Shown: positions 45,656-55,255 of the stretch, piece after piece
Layout: each line of letters begins with the position of its first letter
Position numbering within the stretch: the first letter of the stretch is position 1
Assembly (NCBI RefSeq): GCF_013409575.1
Contig: NZ_JACCCY010000003.1
Coordinates: forward strand, 186,001 to 250,000
Reading direction: 5' to 3'
DNA from: Macellibacteroides fermentans
GTDB lineage: Bacteria > Bacteroidota > Bacteroidia > Bacteroidales > Tannerellaceae
Length of the DNA: 64,000 nt
Translations under genes and position numbers: made by a program
Notes under the pieces: generated by a model
Seen by the model: the letters and a program-made list of their open reading frames with translations, nothing else
The model's database searches: none
What the model was told of the DNA's origin: nothing

Positions 45656-47119
45656 TTATTGTTTTTGTTGTGTTCCGAATATCTCTCTCACTATTTCGCG
45701 GTCGTCGAAATGATGTTTCACCCCCTTCACATCCTGATAATCTTCGTGCCCTTTACCGGCAATAAGAATCACATCGCCCTTTTTTGCGAGTAAGGCGGCG
45801 GTTTTAATGGCCTGACTACGATCCGTAATGCAAAGGGTACGTTGCTTCTCTTCGTTGTTCAACCCGGCTACCATATCATTTATGATATCTTCGGGTTCTT
45901 CGAATCGGGGGTTATCTGAGGTAAGGATCACCTGGTCGCTCAGCTTCACAGCCTCTTTGGCCATCAGGGGACGCTTGCCTTTATCTCTGTTTCCTCCGGC
46001 ACCTACCACGGTAAGGATACGGCCTCTGCTATCAAGGACTTCATGTATACCGTTGAGCACATTGTTAAGGGCATCGGGCGTATGGGCATAATCCACAATG
46101 GCCGTATATCCCAGAGGAGACTGGATGGTTTCGAAACGTCCCGACACCGAATGTAACGTACTTAGGGCAAGCAGCACCTCTTCGGGTTCTTTTCCCAAAG
46201 CAACTGCCGCTCCGTAAACCGCCAGTAAGTTGTAAGCATTGAAACGGCCTACAAAATGCACCATCACCTCCTTGTCGTTGATGGTAAGCAGGGTACCTTC
46301 GAAATGGGATTCGAGGATTCGGCCTTTTACATCTGCCAGCGTGCGCAACGAATAGGTGAGTTTCGTGGCAGCCGTGTTCTGAAGCATGACCAGTCCCGAT
46401 TTATCATCGGCATTGGTAAGGGCGAATGCCGATGCAGGCAGGTTATCAAAGAACTGCTTTTTTGCCTTCAGGTAGTTTTCTACCGTAAGGTGGTAATCGA
46501 GGTGATCGCGGGTAAGGTTCGTGAATATGCCGCCATCGAAGGAGATTCCGCTGATGCGCTTCTGATCTACTGCATGGGAGCTGACCTCCATAAACAGATA
46601 CTCGCATCCGGCATCAACCATACGCGCCATCAGTTCGTGCAAAGTAAGTGCATCGGGGGTGGTATGGGTGGCGGGAACGGCTTCGCCGTCTATATAATTG
46701 CACACGGTGGAAAGCAGACCTGCCTTGTGGCCCATCTTCCGGAACATGTCGTATAGTAACGTAGCAATGGTAGTTTTTCCGTTGGTACCGGTAACCCCTA
46801 CAACCACAAGGTTATCTGAAGGGAACTCGTACCAGGCCGACGCCAGCTTACCCAAAGCTTCGGCTGTATCGGGAACCACAATATAAGTAACGGTTTCGGA
46901 TAAAGCAGCCGGTAATACTTCGCACACAATTGCCCTGGCTCCGTTGGCAATCGCCACCGGGATGTAATCGTGTCCGTCGGAGGCAGTCCCCTTAACGGCT
47001 ACAAACAGACTGCCATCCGTAACTTTACGTGAATCGGCAGCTATACTCTGTATATGTAAATCATCGGTACCTGTAAGATTCTGAACTTGCAGCACCTTCA
47101 TCAAGCTTTTCAGTTCCAT
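45656..47119 (-). CDS. murE: UDP-N-acetylmuramoyl-tripeptide synthetase, meso-DAP adding
   Basis: MurE adds the third stem-peptide residue. The ATP motif [16 protein letters not shown] and the [16 protein letters not shown] segment are present. The substrate-selecting motif reads [14 protein letters not shown] is the signature for meso-diaminopimelate rather than L-Lys. I take the start at 47119 ([12 protein letters not shown]); an ATG five codons upstream at 47134 abuts the preceding gene and is also possible. It starts just behind the PBP gene. Confidence 0.95.
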   Translation of the reverse strand: MELKSLMKVLQVQNLTGTDDLHIQSIAADSRKVTDGSLFVAVKGTASDGHDYIPVAIANGARAIVCEVLPAALSETVTYIVVPDTAEALGKLASAWYEFPSDNLVVVGVTGTNGKTTIATLLYDMFRKMGHKAGLLSTVCNYIDGEAVPATHTTPDALTLHELMARMVDAGCEYLFMEVSSHAVDQKRISGISFDGGIFTNLTRDHLDYHLTVENYLKAKKQFFDNLPASAFALTNADDKSGLVMLQNTAATKLTYSLRTLADVKGRILESHFEGTLLTINDKEVMVHFVGRFNAYNLLAVYGAAVALGKEPEEVLLALSTLHSVSGRFETIQSPLGYTAIVDYAHTPDALNNVLNGIHEVLDSRGRILTVVGAGGNRDKGKRPLMAKEAVKLSDQVILTSDNPRFEEPEDIINDMVAGLNNEEKQRTLCITDRSQAIKTAALLAKKGDVILIAGKGHEDYQDVKGVKHHFDDREIVREIFGTQQKQ

Positions 47120-47134
47120 AAGCTTTTTTATCAT

Positions 47135-49294
47135 TTAATTCAAAACAATAGCAATCGTTTGTCCCTTTATTGCCCGGCTTCCCGGAGGAATGGACTGGGA
47201 GGTGACTTTCCCCATTCCGGAGATGGAGACTCTCAATCCCTGGTTTTCGAGCAAGAAGACAGCGTCTTTGGCCCCCATTCCTACTACGTGAGGGACAACG
47301 CCCTTCTTTTCCGATACATTTTTCAGACTTATGCCGGTCTCCTTTATACCGGTCATCACCCAGGGACTTTCCACACTATCGGTACCCAGACGGATTCCGA
47401 ATTGTTTCATTACATTTTCCAACGCCTGCAGATCGCCTCCTTTTACCTGAGGGATTTTAACTGCCGCAGAATCTGCGGGCATCTTATCCAGGTTGTAGGA
47501 AACCGTTCCGGCAAATATCTTTTCGGCGATGGATTTAAAAACACCTCCCGCCATGGTTCCTCCCGAAGGATATCCGATACGGGGCCTGCGTATCACCACA
47601 ATACAGGAATATACAGGCTTGTCGGCAGGAAAATAACCACAGAAGGAGACCTGGTGACTGACTCCCGCGGCTTTGTAACCGGCCGATCCCTGCGATAGCT
47701 GAGCTGTTCCGGTCTTACCCGCAATGCTCACTATGTCCGAGCGTACCGCCTGTCCGGTTCCCTCTTCCACAACTCCTACCAGCATGCTTTTAATCTGCGT
47801 CAGGGTTTTCTCCGAACAGATAGCCGGGTTTAACACCTCGGTAGAAAAACTTTTCACCACTTCGCCATCGCGAAGAATCTCCTTGGTAAACATAGGGCGC
47901 ACCTGTTTCCCCCCATTGGCGATGGCATTGAAAAAGGTGAGCGTATAGATGGGCGGTATCTGCGTTTCGTATCCGAACGACATCCAGGGCAGGGTGGTCT
48001 TTGACCAGTACCGTGTCGAGTCGGAGGGTTTACGTATCTTGGCCCTTCCCGCTCCGGGTATTTCGAGATTCAACGGGGTATTGATTCCGATACGGTACAA
48101 CCCTTCCACAAATTTGGACGGGTTCTTTTCGTATCCTCTCAAAATCAGCTTGGCAACCCCGATATTGGACGAGTTCCAGATGGCCTTTTCGGCCGTTATC
48201 ATATGATATCCGCCTTTATTGGCGTTATGGTCGGTCATCCGTGCCCCTTTATACATGAATATTCCATTCCCGGTGTCTACCGAATCGGTTGGCGTACAAA
48301 CACCATCCTCCAGGGCAACCATCATGGATGCCACCTTAAAGGTGGATCCGGGTTCCGATTCGTCTGCCACCGCATGGTTTTTAGTCTCGCCGTAAATACC
48401 TTCACGAATACGGCCCATATTGGTGATCGCCTTGATTTCGCCGGTAGCTACCTCCATAACCACAGCCGTTCCCGACTCAGCATCAATTTCCTTTAGCATA
48501 TCCACCAGCGACTTTTCGGTTATGTCCTGAATATCGATATCAATGGTGGTACGGATATCCATCCCGTTCACCGGTTCGATCTCGATCACGTTGGTCCACC
48601 CTCCCCCTACACGGCGTACGGAACTTAGTCCGGCCTGCCCCCGTAACAGGGAATCGTATTGAAGTTCCAGTCCGTTCTTTCCTTTGGTGGTACCGCCCTC
48701 TTCAATTTCGCCGTAAATATCGCCGATGGTTCGTGAAGCCAGCGAACCGAAGGGTTTCTGGCGCTGCACCATCTCTTTGGTATAAAAGCCGCTTTTGTAC
48801 TTGCTTAAACGCAGGAACGGGTAGGTCTTTATCTCTTTCAGGTCGGTATAAGATACTCGTCCTTCATAGACCGGATACTGTCGGCTTTTACTTCTTAGTC
48901 CGCGTAACAAGTGTGCCTTATATCCTGCGGCTGTTCTGTTTTTTAGTTTTTTGGACAGGTAATACGATAGCGAATCCACATAATGCTTCAGTGTATCGGC
49001 TTGAAGTCCGTCGGCCTTAAAATCAATATACATGTAGTAACGGGGTACGCTGGTAGCCATCAATTTTCCGTCGGCAGAATAGATATTTCCTCTTCCAGGC
49101 AATACCAGCCGGTTGGGACGTTTCTGACTTTCGGCTACTTTTTCCCATTTTTCCTTCTCGACGAAGGCCGTATCGAACATACGCACAAGTATCCCTGTCA
49201 CCACAAGCCCCAAGAGTAGTACGACAATAAAATAATAGGCCAGAATCCTATTATTTTTCGGCTCAATATCTTTAGGTTGATTCTCTTCGGCCAT
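47135..49294 (-). CDS. ftsI: septal penicillin-binding protein (FtsI/PBP3-like) with PASTA domain
   Basis: This transpeptidase cross-links septal peptidoglycan. The 719-residue protein has one N-terminal transmembrane segment (ILAYYFIVVLLLGLVVTGIL), a PBP dimer domain, and a class B transpeptidase with SxxK in GSTFKVASMM, SxN in WNSSNIGVAK and KTG in IAGKTGTAQLSQ. A C-terminal PASTA domain follows (KGVVPHVVGMGAKDAVFLLE). The PASTA is known from SpoVD and Bacteroidetes FtsI. It sits between ftsL and murE as expected. Confidence 0.94.
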   Translation of the reverse strand: MAEENQPKDIEPKNNRILAYYFIVVLLLGLVVTGILVRMFDTAFVEKEKWEKVAESQKRPNRLVLPGRGNIYSADGKLMATSVPRYYMYIDFKADGLQADTLKHYVDSLSYYLSKKLKNRTAAGYKAHLLRGLRSKSRQYPVYEGRVSYTDLKEIKTYPFLRLSKYKSGFYTKEMVQRQKPFGSLASRTIGDIYGEIEEGGTTKGKNGLELQYDSLLRGQAGLSSVRRVGGGWTNVIEIEPVNGMDIRTTIDIDIQDITEKSLVDMLKEIDAESGTAVVMEVATGEIKAITNMGRIREGIYGETKNHAVADESEPGSTFKVASMMVALEDGVCTPTDSVDTGNGIFMYKGARMTDHNANKGGYHMITAEKAIWNSSNIGVAKLILRGYEKNPSKFVEGLYRIGINTPLNLEIPGAGRAKIRKPSDSTRYWSKTTLPWMSFGYETQIPPIYTLTFFNAIANGGKQVRPMFTKEILRDGEVVKSFSTEVLNPAICSEKTLTQIKSMLVGVVEEGTGQAVRSDIVSIAGKTGTAQLSQGSAGYKAAGVSHQVSFCGYFPADKPVYSCIVVIRRPRIGYPSGGTMAGGVFKSIAEKIFAGTVSYNLDKMPADSAAVKIPQVKGGDLQALENVMKQFGIRLGTDSVESPWVMTGIKETGISLKNVSEKKGVVPHVVGMGAKDAVFLLENQGLRVSISGMGKVTSQSIPPGSRAIKGQTIAIVLN

Positions 49295-49296
49295 GG

Positions 49297-49644
49297 TTAT
49301 TTATACAATTCATAGGGAGGAGTCTTCGCCCCTTCCAGTTCAACACCTTGTTCTTCAATAAGTAACTCTATTTGCGACTGACGGCTATTGCCGGTAAGTT
49401 CGGAAGAGATGGAAAGTGCTTCAAAGCGCACATCCCTGAGCTGCTGCTGCAACCGGTCTATTTCTCTCAGTTTTTGCATGCAGGTATATCTGTTTCCGAT
49501 AAAGAAGAACATCAGAATTACGATCAGGACAATCATTCTTGTATGTTTGACGATAAAATCCTCTTTCAGGATTCCGCCTCCCAACACATACAAAAGCGAA
49601 AGCTTTTTTTCCTTTTTCCTTGTTTTCTTTTGCTTCTCGTCCAT
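49297..49644 (-). CDS. ftsL: FtsL-like cell division protein
   Basis: The 115-residue protein has a cytoplasmic basic N-terminus (KQKKTRKKEKK), one transmembrane segment (MIVLIVILMFFFIGNRYTC) and a helical, coiled-coil-like periplasmic part (LREIDRLQQQLRDVRFEALS). Sequence similarity in FtsL is low, so assignment rests on the topology and the position between rsmH and ftsI, where ftsL is found in dcw clusters. It overlaps no gene and lies two bases ahead of ftsI. Confidence 0.85.
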   Translation of the reverse strand: MDEKQKKTRKKEKKLSLLYVLGGGILKEDFIVKHTRMIVLIVILMFFFIGNRYTCMQKLREIDRLQQQLRDVRFEALSISSELTGNSRQSQIELLIEEQGVELEGAKTPPYELYK

Positions 49645-49661
49645 AGAAATCCGGTTTTACT

Positions 49662-50576
49662 TTACAGTTTTTCTGCTATCCGAAGCTTAGCACTGCGTGA
49701 ACGCGGGTTTACCTCCACCTCTTCGGACGATGGAGTTATAACCTTGTTATTTATCAGGCGAAATGGAGACTGGATATTTCCAAAGAAATCCTGGCTGATC
49801 GTTCCTTCAAAGTTACCCGACTTAAAAAAATTCTTCACCAAACGGTCTTCGAGCGAATGGTAAGTCATCACCACCAGACGTCCCCCCGGTTTAAGAAGGC
49901 GCATGGCCTGCTGCAACATCTCCCGTAAAGCGCGCATCTCGTCGTTTACCTCAATCCGCAATGCCTGAAAAACCTGAGCAAGCATTTTTTTTTCTTTATC
50001 TTTTCCGATATAGGGTGTTATCAGGGCCAGAAATTCATCGGTCGTTTCAAGAGGTTTGGTTTCACGGGCTTTTACAATCACAGAGGCCAGTTTCCGCGAG
50101 TTCTTCAATTCACCATAAAGGTAAAAGAGGGTCGAAAGAGCCTCTTCCGTATAGGTATTTAAAATATCGGCGGCTGTTTTGCCGGCACGGGTATTCATCC
50201 GCATGTCCAGCATTCCCTGAAAACGGAAAGAGAAGCCCCGGTCTTTATCATCAAAATGATGGGAAGAAACTCCCAGATCGGCCAACAGTCCGTCTATTTC
50301 GGTCTCGCCATGGAAACGCATGAAGTTGGACAGGTAACGGAAATTACTGCGCACAAAAACAAAACGGTCGTCTTCCGGAATGTTATTTTCGGCATCCGCA
50401 TCCTGATCAAAGCCATAAAGAGTTCCCTTTTTACCAAGTCTGCTGAGAATCTCTCTGGAATGTCCGCCTCCACCAAATGTTACATCCACATAGACCCCAT
50501 CGGGCTTAATAGCCAGACCTTCCATGCACTCGTTAAGCATCACCGGAATATGATAGCAAACCTCCTTATTACTCAT
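49662..50576 (-). CDS. rsmH: 16S rRNA (cytosine1402-N4)-methyltransferase
   Basis: RsmH (MraW) methylates C1402 of 16S rRNA using S-adenosylmethionine. Marks are the opening YHIPVMLNECMEGLAIKPDG, the SAM-binding VTFGGGGHSREIL, and LLADLGVSSHHFDDKDRGFS. The last block, VMTYHSLEDRLVKNFF, is also conserved. The 304-residue length is typical. It is the first gene of the dcw operon here; no mraZ precedes it. Confidence 0.95.
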   Translation of the reverse strand: MSNKEVCYHIPVMLNECMEGLAIKPDGVYVDVTFGGGGHSREILSRLGKKGTLYGFDQDADAENNIPEDDRFVFVRSNFRYLSNFMRFHGETEIDGLLADLGVSSHHFDDKDRGFSFRFQGMLDMRMNTRAGKTAADILNTYTEEALSTLFYLYGELKNSRKLASVIVKARETKPLETTDEFLALITPYIGKDKEKKMLAQVFQALRIEVNDEMRALREMLQQAMRLLKPGGRLVVMTYHSLEDRLVKNFFKSGNFEGTISQDFFGNIQSPFRLINNKVITPSSEEVEVNPRSRSAKLRIAEKL

Positions 50577-51049
50577 TTACATTTCTTTCTTTAAATCTTA
50601 ATCTTAACCCTTAAAAGCAAATTACGCTTCTCTCAATCAGAAGGTAAAATTAAACATTTCCATAAGTATGCCACAATATTTAAACGAGAATTTCCCAAAA
50701 AGTTTTCAACAGTCACATAATACACTGAATATATGCACATTAAAGCATATGATCTAATCTATTAATCTCAATTTTTCACCAATAATATACTATATAAAAA
50801 AGGAAATGAAGTGTATTCTTTATTTTAGCCTTATTCCTGCCAAAAACGACTGACCCGAATTTGTCCTCATTTAATTAATACAGGTGTCCGTTTATTATTT
50901 CATCCATAAAATCCATAATCTAAAAATTAATTTAGATCAAAAACAGGGCATAAGATAACTGGATACATAATGAAACTAAAAATAAAGAGAAGCGGTTTTC
51001 TGTTTTTTAAGAAATAGCTATATCTTTGCCTCTGACAACGTAATGCATA
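50577..51049. other. divergent intergenic region rsmH / glsA-like gene
   Basis: No gene is visible in these 473 AT-rich bases on either strand, and in particular no mraZ, which normally sits here. The plus-strand promoter element for the acyltransferase gene lies at the right end (51021-51028). I find no clear minus-strand -7 element for the dcw operon. Confidence 0.6.
51021..51028 (+). promoter_or_regulatory. putative promoter of the glsA/glsB-like genes, -7 element
   Basis: TATCTTTG is an exact TANNTTTG match, 21 bases before the ATG at 51050. The -33 box is a weak TTCTG at about 18 bases. Confidence 0.55.
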
Positions 51050-51877
51050 ATGGCAGAAAAACACATCGCGCAGATAAACATAAAACAAATTCTACGGCAA
51101 AAAGCGCCGAAGATTTCGGGAAAGATTCCCGGTTTTATTATAAATTATCTGATACGGACAGTCCATCAGGATGAACTAAATGATATCTTAAGACGGTACC
51201 ACGATAAGCAGGGTGCCGATTTTATGAAAGAGCTGATTTCGTATTTCGACCTTACTCTGGAGTTGGTAAATCAAAACGATTTTTCGAAAGAAGGTCGTTA
51301 TATTTTTGCATCCAACCATCCATTGGGAGGATTGGACGGAATATGCCTTTCGGCAGTCATAGGCAATAAATTTGACGGGAAAATAAGATACCTGGTAAAC
51401 GATCTTCTTCTTTACCTCGAGAATTTAAAATCTATTTTTGTTCCTATAAACAAGCACGGTGGGCAGGCTAAACATGCAGCCCGTCTGATAGAGGATGCTT
51501 ACGCGTCGGAAAATCAGATTATTACTTTTCCTGCGGGAATGTGCTCCCGCAAAATAAATGGGAAAATTCAGGATCTTGAGTGGAAAAAGTCTTTTATCCA
51601 AAAAGCGGTTGAGTACAAAAGAGACGTTGTTCCTGTTTACTTTGAAGGGCGAAACTCAAATTTTTTTTACCGGTTTGCCAATATTCGCAAGGCTTTGGGT
51701 ATTAAGATGAACTACGAGATGATATATCTGCCTGATGAGATGTTTTCGAGCAAACACAAGACGTTTCGGATTTACTTCGGTAAACCGATTCCCTGGCAAA
51801 CATTCGACACAAGCAAGAAACCTGCCGAATGGGCCGATTATGTAAAAGAAATTGTTTATAAACTTGCCGCAAAATAA
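51050..51877 (+). CDS. glsA: PlsC-type O-acyltransferase, GlsA-like (glycine lipid synthesis)
   Basis: The 275-residue protein belongs to the lysophospholipid acyltransferase family. The active-site motif reads SNHPLGGLDGI (H90 and D96, spaced by five residues rather than the usual four of PlsC). The other block is IFVPINKHGGQAKHA, and YFEGRNSNFFYRFAN is the probable acyl-acceptor region. In B. thetaiotaomicron GlsA adds the second, O-linked acyl chain to N-acyl-3-hydroxy-acylglycine. The GNAT partner follows after a three-base gap, the pair arrangement of the glycine-lipid genes. Function is inferred from the pairing and family, not from a decisive residue. Confidence 0.75.
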   Translation: MAEKHIAQINIKQILRQKAPKISGKIPGFIINYLIRTVHQDELNDILRRYHDKQGADFMKELISYFDLTLELVNQNDFSKEGRYIFASNHPLGGLDGICLSAVIGNKFDGKIRYLVNDLLLYLENLKSIFVPINKHGGQAKHAARLIEDAYASENQIITFPAGMCSRKINGKIQDLEWKKSFIQKAVEYKRDVVPVYFEGRNSNFFYRFANIRKALGIKMNYEMIYLPDEMFSSKHKTFRIYFGKPIPWQTFDTSKKPAEWADYVKEIVYKLAAK

Positions 51878-51880
51878 GAT

Positions 51881-52855
51881 ATGATTATGCAAGAAATTTG
51901 TCAGCCTGTAGACAAGGCTATTATTAAAGCTGAATTAACGAAAGAAAAGAAGTTACGAAGCACTAATAAATCGAATAACGAGATCTATATAATTACGCAT
52001 CACGACTCTCCTAATGTTATGCAGGAAATTGGCCGGCTACGGGAAATTGCCTTCAGATATTATGGTGGAGGCACGGGTCTGCCTGTGGATATCGACGAGT
52101 ACGACACCATGGAAGATGCTTATCGCCAGCTCATTGTATGGGATCCGGTGGAAGAACAGATTTTAGGAGGCTATCGTTTCTTATGCGGATCGGATGTTAA
52201 ATTCGATGAAAACGGAAAGCCCATGCTGGCGACCTCCCATTTGTTTAATTTCTCCGACAAGTTTGTAAAAGACTACCTTCCCTATACAGTGGAACTGGGC
52301 AGGTCTTTCGTAACCCTCGAATATCAATCCACCCGTTCGGGCTGTTCCAAAGGGCTATTTGTTTTAGACAATCTATGGGATGGTTTAGGTGCACTTTCGG
52401 TTGTAGATCCTACGCTAAAATATTACTTCGGCAAGGTAACAATGTACAATACCTATAACCCCGAAGCCCGTAATATGATTCTTTATTTTCTAAACCTTCA
52501 TTTTAACGATCACGAAGATCTGGTGACTCCGGTGCATCCGCTGGAAACCGGGACGGACATAGATAAAATGAAGTCTTTATTTAAATACGATTGTTTTAAG
52601 GAAAACTACAAGGTACTAAACCAGGAGGTTCGAAAATTCGGAATTAATGTACCGCCGCTGGTTAATGCCTACATGAGTCTTTCGCCGAAAATGCGCGTGT
52701 TCGGCACAGCGATTAATCATGAGTTCGGAAATGTAGAAGAGACCGGCATCCTGATTGACATCAACGAAATTCTGGTTGAGAAAAAGAAAAGGCACATCGA
52801 AACCTTTCTCAAGGAAGAGTGCCAGGGTGCTGAATTAATTCGCAAAACTGAATAA
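51881..52855 (+). CDS. glsB: GNAT-type N-acyltransferase, GlsB-like (glycine lipid synthesis)
   Basis: The 324-residue protein resembles the OlsB/hemolysin-type N-acyltransferases that use 3-hydroxyacyl-ACP. Marks are the RLREIAFRYYGGGTGLPVDI start of the fold, QILGGYRFLCGSDV, and the ELGRSFVTLEYQ segment. In B. thetaiotaomicron GlsB makes N-acylglycine (the commendamide-type monoacyl form), which GlsA then acylates. The genes are adjacent and coupled here, whereas some Bacteroidetes have the two domains fused in one protein. Substrate (glycine against ornithine) cannot be read from the sequence, so the glycine assignment rests on the Bacteroidales context. Confidence 0.75.
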   Translation: MIMQEICQPVDKAIIKAELTKEKKLRSTNKSNNEIYIITHHDSPNVMQEIGRLREIAFRYYGGGTGLPVDIDEYDTMEDAYRQLIVWDPVEEQILGGYRFLCGSDVKFDENGKPMLATSHLFNFSDKFVKDYLPYTVELGRSFVTLEYQSTRSGCSKGLFVLDNLWDGLGALSVVDPTLKYYFGKVTMYNTYNPEARNMILYFLNLHFNDHEDLVTPVHPLETGTDIDKMKSLFKYDCFKENYKVLNQEVRKFGINVPPLVNAYMSLSPKMRVFGTAINHEFGNVEETGILIDINEILVEKKKRHIETFLKEECQGAELIRKTE

Positions 52856-52867
52856 TAAGAAATGATA

Positions 52868-52908
52868 GATGAGAGATACATTGCATCTGTCACAAGGTAT
52901 CTCTCATC
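52868..52908. terminator. terminator-like hairpin between convergent glsB and DUF3109 genes
   Basis: GATGAGAGATAC and its perfect complement (12 bp) enclose a 17-base loop, 12 bases behind the glsB stop. The loop piece CATCTGTCA is also complementary to the TGACAGATG repeats about 60 bases on, so an alternative fold is possible. Confidence 0.65.
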
Positions 52909-52966
52909 GTCAAACTCCGCTCTGGCAAAGGGATCTGGCATCTAAAATGACAGATGACAGATGTTT

Positions 52967-53557
52967 TCAGTATTTTTCGCTACCAGACTGTTTATCCAAT
53001 TCTACAGCACACGTATCCAAAGCCTGGTACCAGCTTTCGCCGAATTTACGGATTAAAGGCTCTTTCAGAAATTTAAATATACGTAATTCTTCTTTCCTTC
53101 CCAACAGAATGGCCGGTTTGCAAACACTCCACCGGTGGTAGTTTACAGCTTTAAAATCTCTGTATTGTGTAACTCTGATGGGATAAAGGTGGCATGAAAC
53201 AGGCTTGTAAAAATCAATCTTTCCTTCACGATATGCTTTTTCGACGGCACATTTGCATGTCCCGGTCTGATCGTAATAGGTAAAAACACAATCTTTGCCG
53301 TTCACAATCGAAGTAACTATGTCGCCCTCTGTATCTACGTAGGCAACACCCTGACGGTCGATCACCTCACGTGCTTTGGGTGAAAGATCATCCCAAACAT
53401 GGGGCAATGCCGCTTCAAGCTTGGCTATCTCCTCTTTCTCGAGCGGAGCTCCCGAATCTCCCTCCACACAACAGGCTCCTTTACAACGGGCAAGGTCGCA
53501 AAGGAAATAATCCTGCACAATATCCAGACTTACAATCGTATCGTCTATCTCAATCAT
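52967..53557 (-). CDS. DUF3109 family protein
   Basis: The 196-residue protein has the Cys-rich layout of DUF3109: LCDLARCKGACCVEGDSG near residues 20-35, a central GKDCVFTYYDQTGTCKCA and a later SCHLYPIRVTQY. The spaced Cys residues suggest metal or iron-sulfur cluster binding, as for the YkgJ-related proteins, but this is not shown. Function is unknown. It is on the minus strand between gpmI and the convergent glsB gene; the hairpin behind gpmI separates it from the latter. Confidence 0.85.
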   Translation of the reverse strand: MIEIDDTIVSLDIVQDYFLCDLARCKGACCVEGDSGAPLEKEEIAKLEAALPHVWDDLSPKAREVIDRQGVAYVDTEGDIVTSIVNGKDCVFTYYDQTGTCKCAVEKAYREGKIDFYKPVSCHLYPIRVTQYRDFKAVNYHRWSVCKPAILLGRKEELRIFKFLKEPLIRKFGESWYQALDTCAVELDKQSGSEKY

Positions 53558-53566
53558 ATTCTATGG

Positions 53567-53607
53567 TAAAAAAACGGGAGAAAACCCTTTAGAAGGCCTT
53601 CTCCCGT
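53567..53607 (-). terminator. intrinsic terminator of gpmI
   Basis: ACGGGAGAA (53574-53582) pairs with TTCTCCCGT (53599-53607), with a smaller CCTT/AAGG stem inside. On the minus strand a run of seven T follows at once (53573-53567). It lies 19 bases behind the gpmI stop. Confidence 0.88.
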
Positions 53608-53626
53608 AAAGGTAAAATTAGTTTTA

Positions 53627-55150
53627 TTAATCAATCAGCGCCTTACCGGTCATTTCTGCCGGCTGAGGAAGGCCCATGATTTTAAGGATAGAAGGAGCCA
53701 CATCGGCAAGAATACCGTCCGACACCTTTGCATTCTTATTTTCGCTTATGTAAACGAAAGGAACCGGATTCAGCGAGTGAGCTGTATTAACAGATCCGTC
53801 TTCGTTCAACGCATTATCCGCATTACCGTGATCGGCAATGATAATCACTTCGTATCCGTTAGCCTTTGCTGCTTCTACTGTTTCAGCCAGGCAGGCATCC
53901 ACCGTCTTCACCGCTTTTTGGATTGCTTCGTAAATACCTGTATGTCCAACCATATCGCCGTTTGCAAAGTTAACAACGATAAAGTCGTGCTGCTGTTTGT
54001 TCAACGCATCTACCAATGCATCCTTAATTTCGAAAGCACTCATCTCAGGCTTAAGGTCGTAGGTTGCCACTTTGGGAGAAGGAACCAGGATACGGTCTTC
54101 ACCTTCAAACGGAGCTTCGCGTCCACCGTTAAAGAAGAAGGTTACGTGTGCATACTTTTCTGTTTCTGCCATGTGAAGCTGTGTCTTGCCATTTTCAGCC
54201 AGATATTCACCCAGGGTATTGCTTACATTGTCCTTATCGTATAAGATGTGAAGTCCCTTGAAGGTCGCATCGTAAGGTGTCATTGTAAAGTACTGAAGAT
54301 TTGGAATGGTCTTCATTCCGGCTTCCGGCATATCCTGCTGTGTAAGTACAATGGTAAGTTCCTTAGCACGGTCGTTACGATAGTTGAAGAAGATAACCAC
54401 GTCTCCCTCTTCAATAACTCCTACCGGCTTGCCGTTTTCTACGTGTACGATGGGATTTACAAATTCGTCGGTCACACCCGCTTTATAAGATTCGCCCATT
54501 GCAGTAACCATACATTCGGCCTGCTTGCCTGTACCGTTCACCAACAAGTCGTAAGCAATCTTAACACGTTCCCAGCGTTTGTCACGGTCCATAGCATAAT
54601 AACGACCTACAATCGATGCGATTTTACCACCGGTTGTTGCCAGGTGAGCTTCCAGCTGTTCGATAAAGCCTTTTCCGCTTTTGGGGTCGGTATCACGTCC
54701 ATCCATGAAACAATGAACAAAAGACTTGCTGATTCCGTATTCCTTGGCTATGTCTGTTAATTTAAACAGATGCTCCAGTGAACTGTGTACACCGCCATCG
54801 GATACCAATCCCAGGAAGTGAATATTCTTATTGTTATCTTTTGCGTAGCTGTATGCCTTGATGATTTCAGGATTTTGTTGAATCTTATTTTCGCGGCAAG
54901 CGATATTGATCTTAACCAAATCCTGGTAAACAACCCGTCCGGCTCCGATATTGAGGTGACCAACTTCCGAATTTCCCATCTGTCCGTCGGGCAAACCAAC
55001 GTTTTCGCCGGATGCCAGCAATTGAGAAACAGGATAATTCTTAAGAAGAGAATCCCAATAAGGAGTAGGTGTATTGTAAATAACATCGGATTTTGAATGG
55101 TTGCCAATTCCCCAACCGTCGCAAATGACTAAAAGTGCTTTCTTGCTCAT
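53627..55150 (-). CDS. gpmI: 2,3-bisphosphoglycerate-independent phosphoglycerate mutase
   Basis: GpmI interconverts 3- and 2-phosphoglycerate in glycolysis with a Mn-dependent phospho-Ser intermediate. The alkaline-phosphatase-fold start [13 protein letters not shown] has the first metal Asp. The catalytic Ser is in the [15 protein letters not shown] block (about residues 58-72), and the C-terminal [10 protein letters not shown] and [12 protein letters not shown] supply the remaining ligands. The 507-residue length is usual. It is monocistronic, with a strong terminator behind and a promoter in front. Confidence 0.96.
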   Translation of the reverse strand: MSKKALLVICDGWGIGNHSKSDVIYNTPTPYWDSLLKNYPVSQLLASGENVGLPDGQMGNSEVGHLNIGAGRVVYQDLVKINIACRENKIQQNPEIIKAYSYAKDNNKNIHFLGLVSDGGVHSSLEHLFKLTDIAKEYGISKSFVHCFMDGRDTDPKSGKGFIEQLEAHLATTGGKIASIVGRYYAMDRDKRWERVKIAYDLLVNGTGKQAECMVTAMGESYKAGVTDEFVNPIVHVENGKPVGVIEEGDVVIFFNYRNDRAKELTIVLTQQDMPEAGMKTIPNLQYFTMTPYDATFKGLHILYDKDNVSNTLGEYLAENGKTQLHMAETEKYAHVTFFFNGGREAPFEGEDRILVPSPKVATYDLKPEMSAFEIKDALVDALNKQQHDFIVVNFANGDMVGHTGIYEAIQKAVKTVDACLAETVEAAKANGYEVIIIADHGNADNALNEDGSVNTAHSLNPVPFVYISENKNAKVSDGILADVAPSILKIMGLPQPAEMTGKALID

Positions 55151-55195
55151 CTTTGTTTATTTATATTATATTTATATTTGTTTCTTTCTGATCTG

Positions 55196-55203
55196 CAAAG
55201 ATA
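55196..55203 (-). promoter_or_regulatory. putative gpmI promoter, -7 element
   Basis: On the minus strand this reads TATCTTTG, an exact TANNTTTG match, 46 bases before the gpmI start. No good -33 box is seen. Confidence 0.5.
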
Positions 55204-55239
55204 ACTATTTCCAAGCTAATATTGTTTGCTCTAATCTAT

Positions 55240-55247
55240 TACTTTTG
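55240..55247 (+). promoter_or_regulatory. putative promoter of the metallopeptidase gene, -7 element
   Basis: TACTTTTG matches TANNTTTG, only eight bases before the ATG at 55256, so the mRNA would be almost leaderless. A TTTG at 55225 is too close for a standard -33 box. Confidence 0.4.
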
Positions 55248-55255
55248 CAATCATT

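Noticed and set aside
52868..52964. Small RNA or riboswitch behind glsB
   Set aside because: The hairpin and the repeated TGACAGATG are better explained as a terminator between convergent genes; no ligand-binding motif is recognisable.
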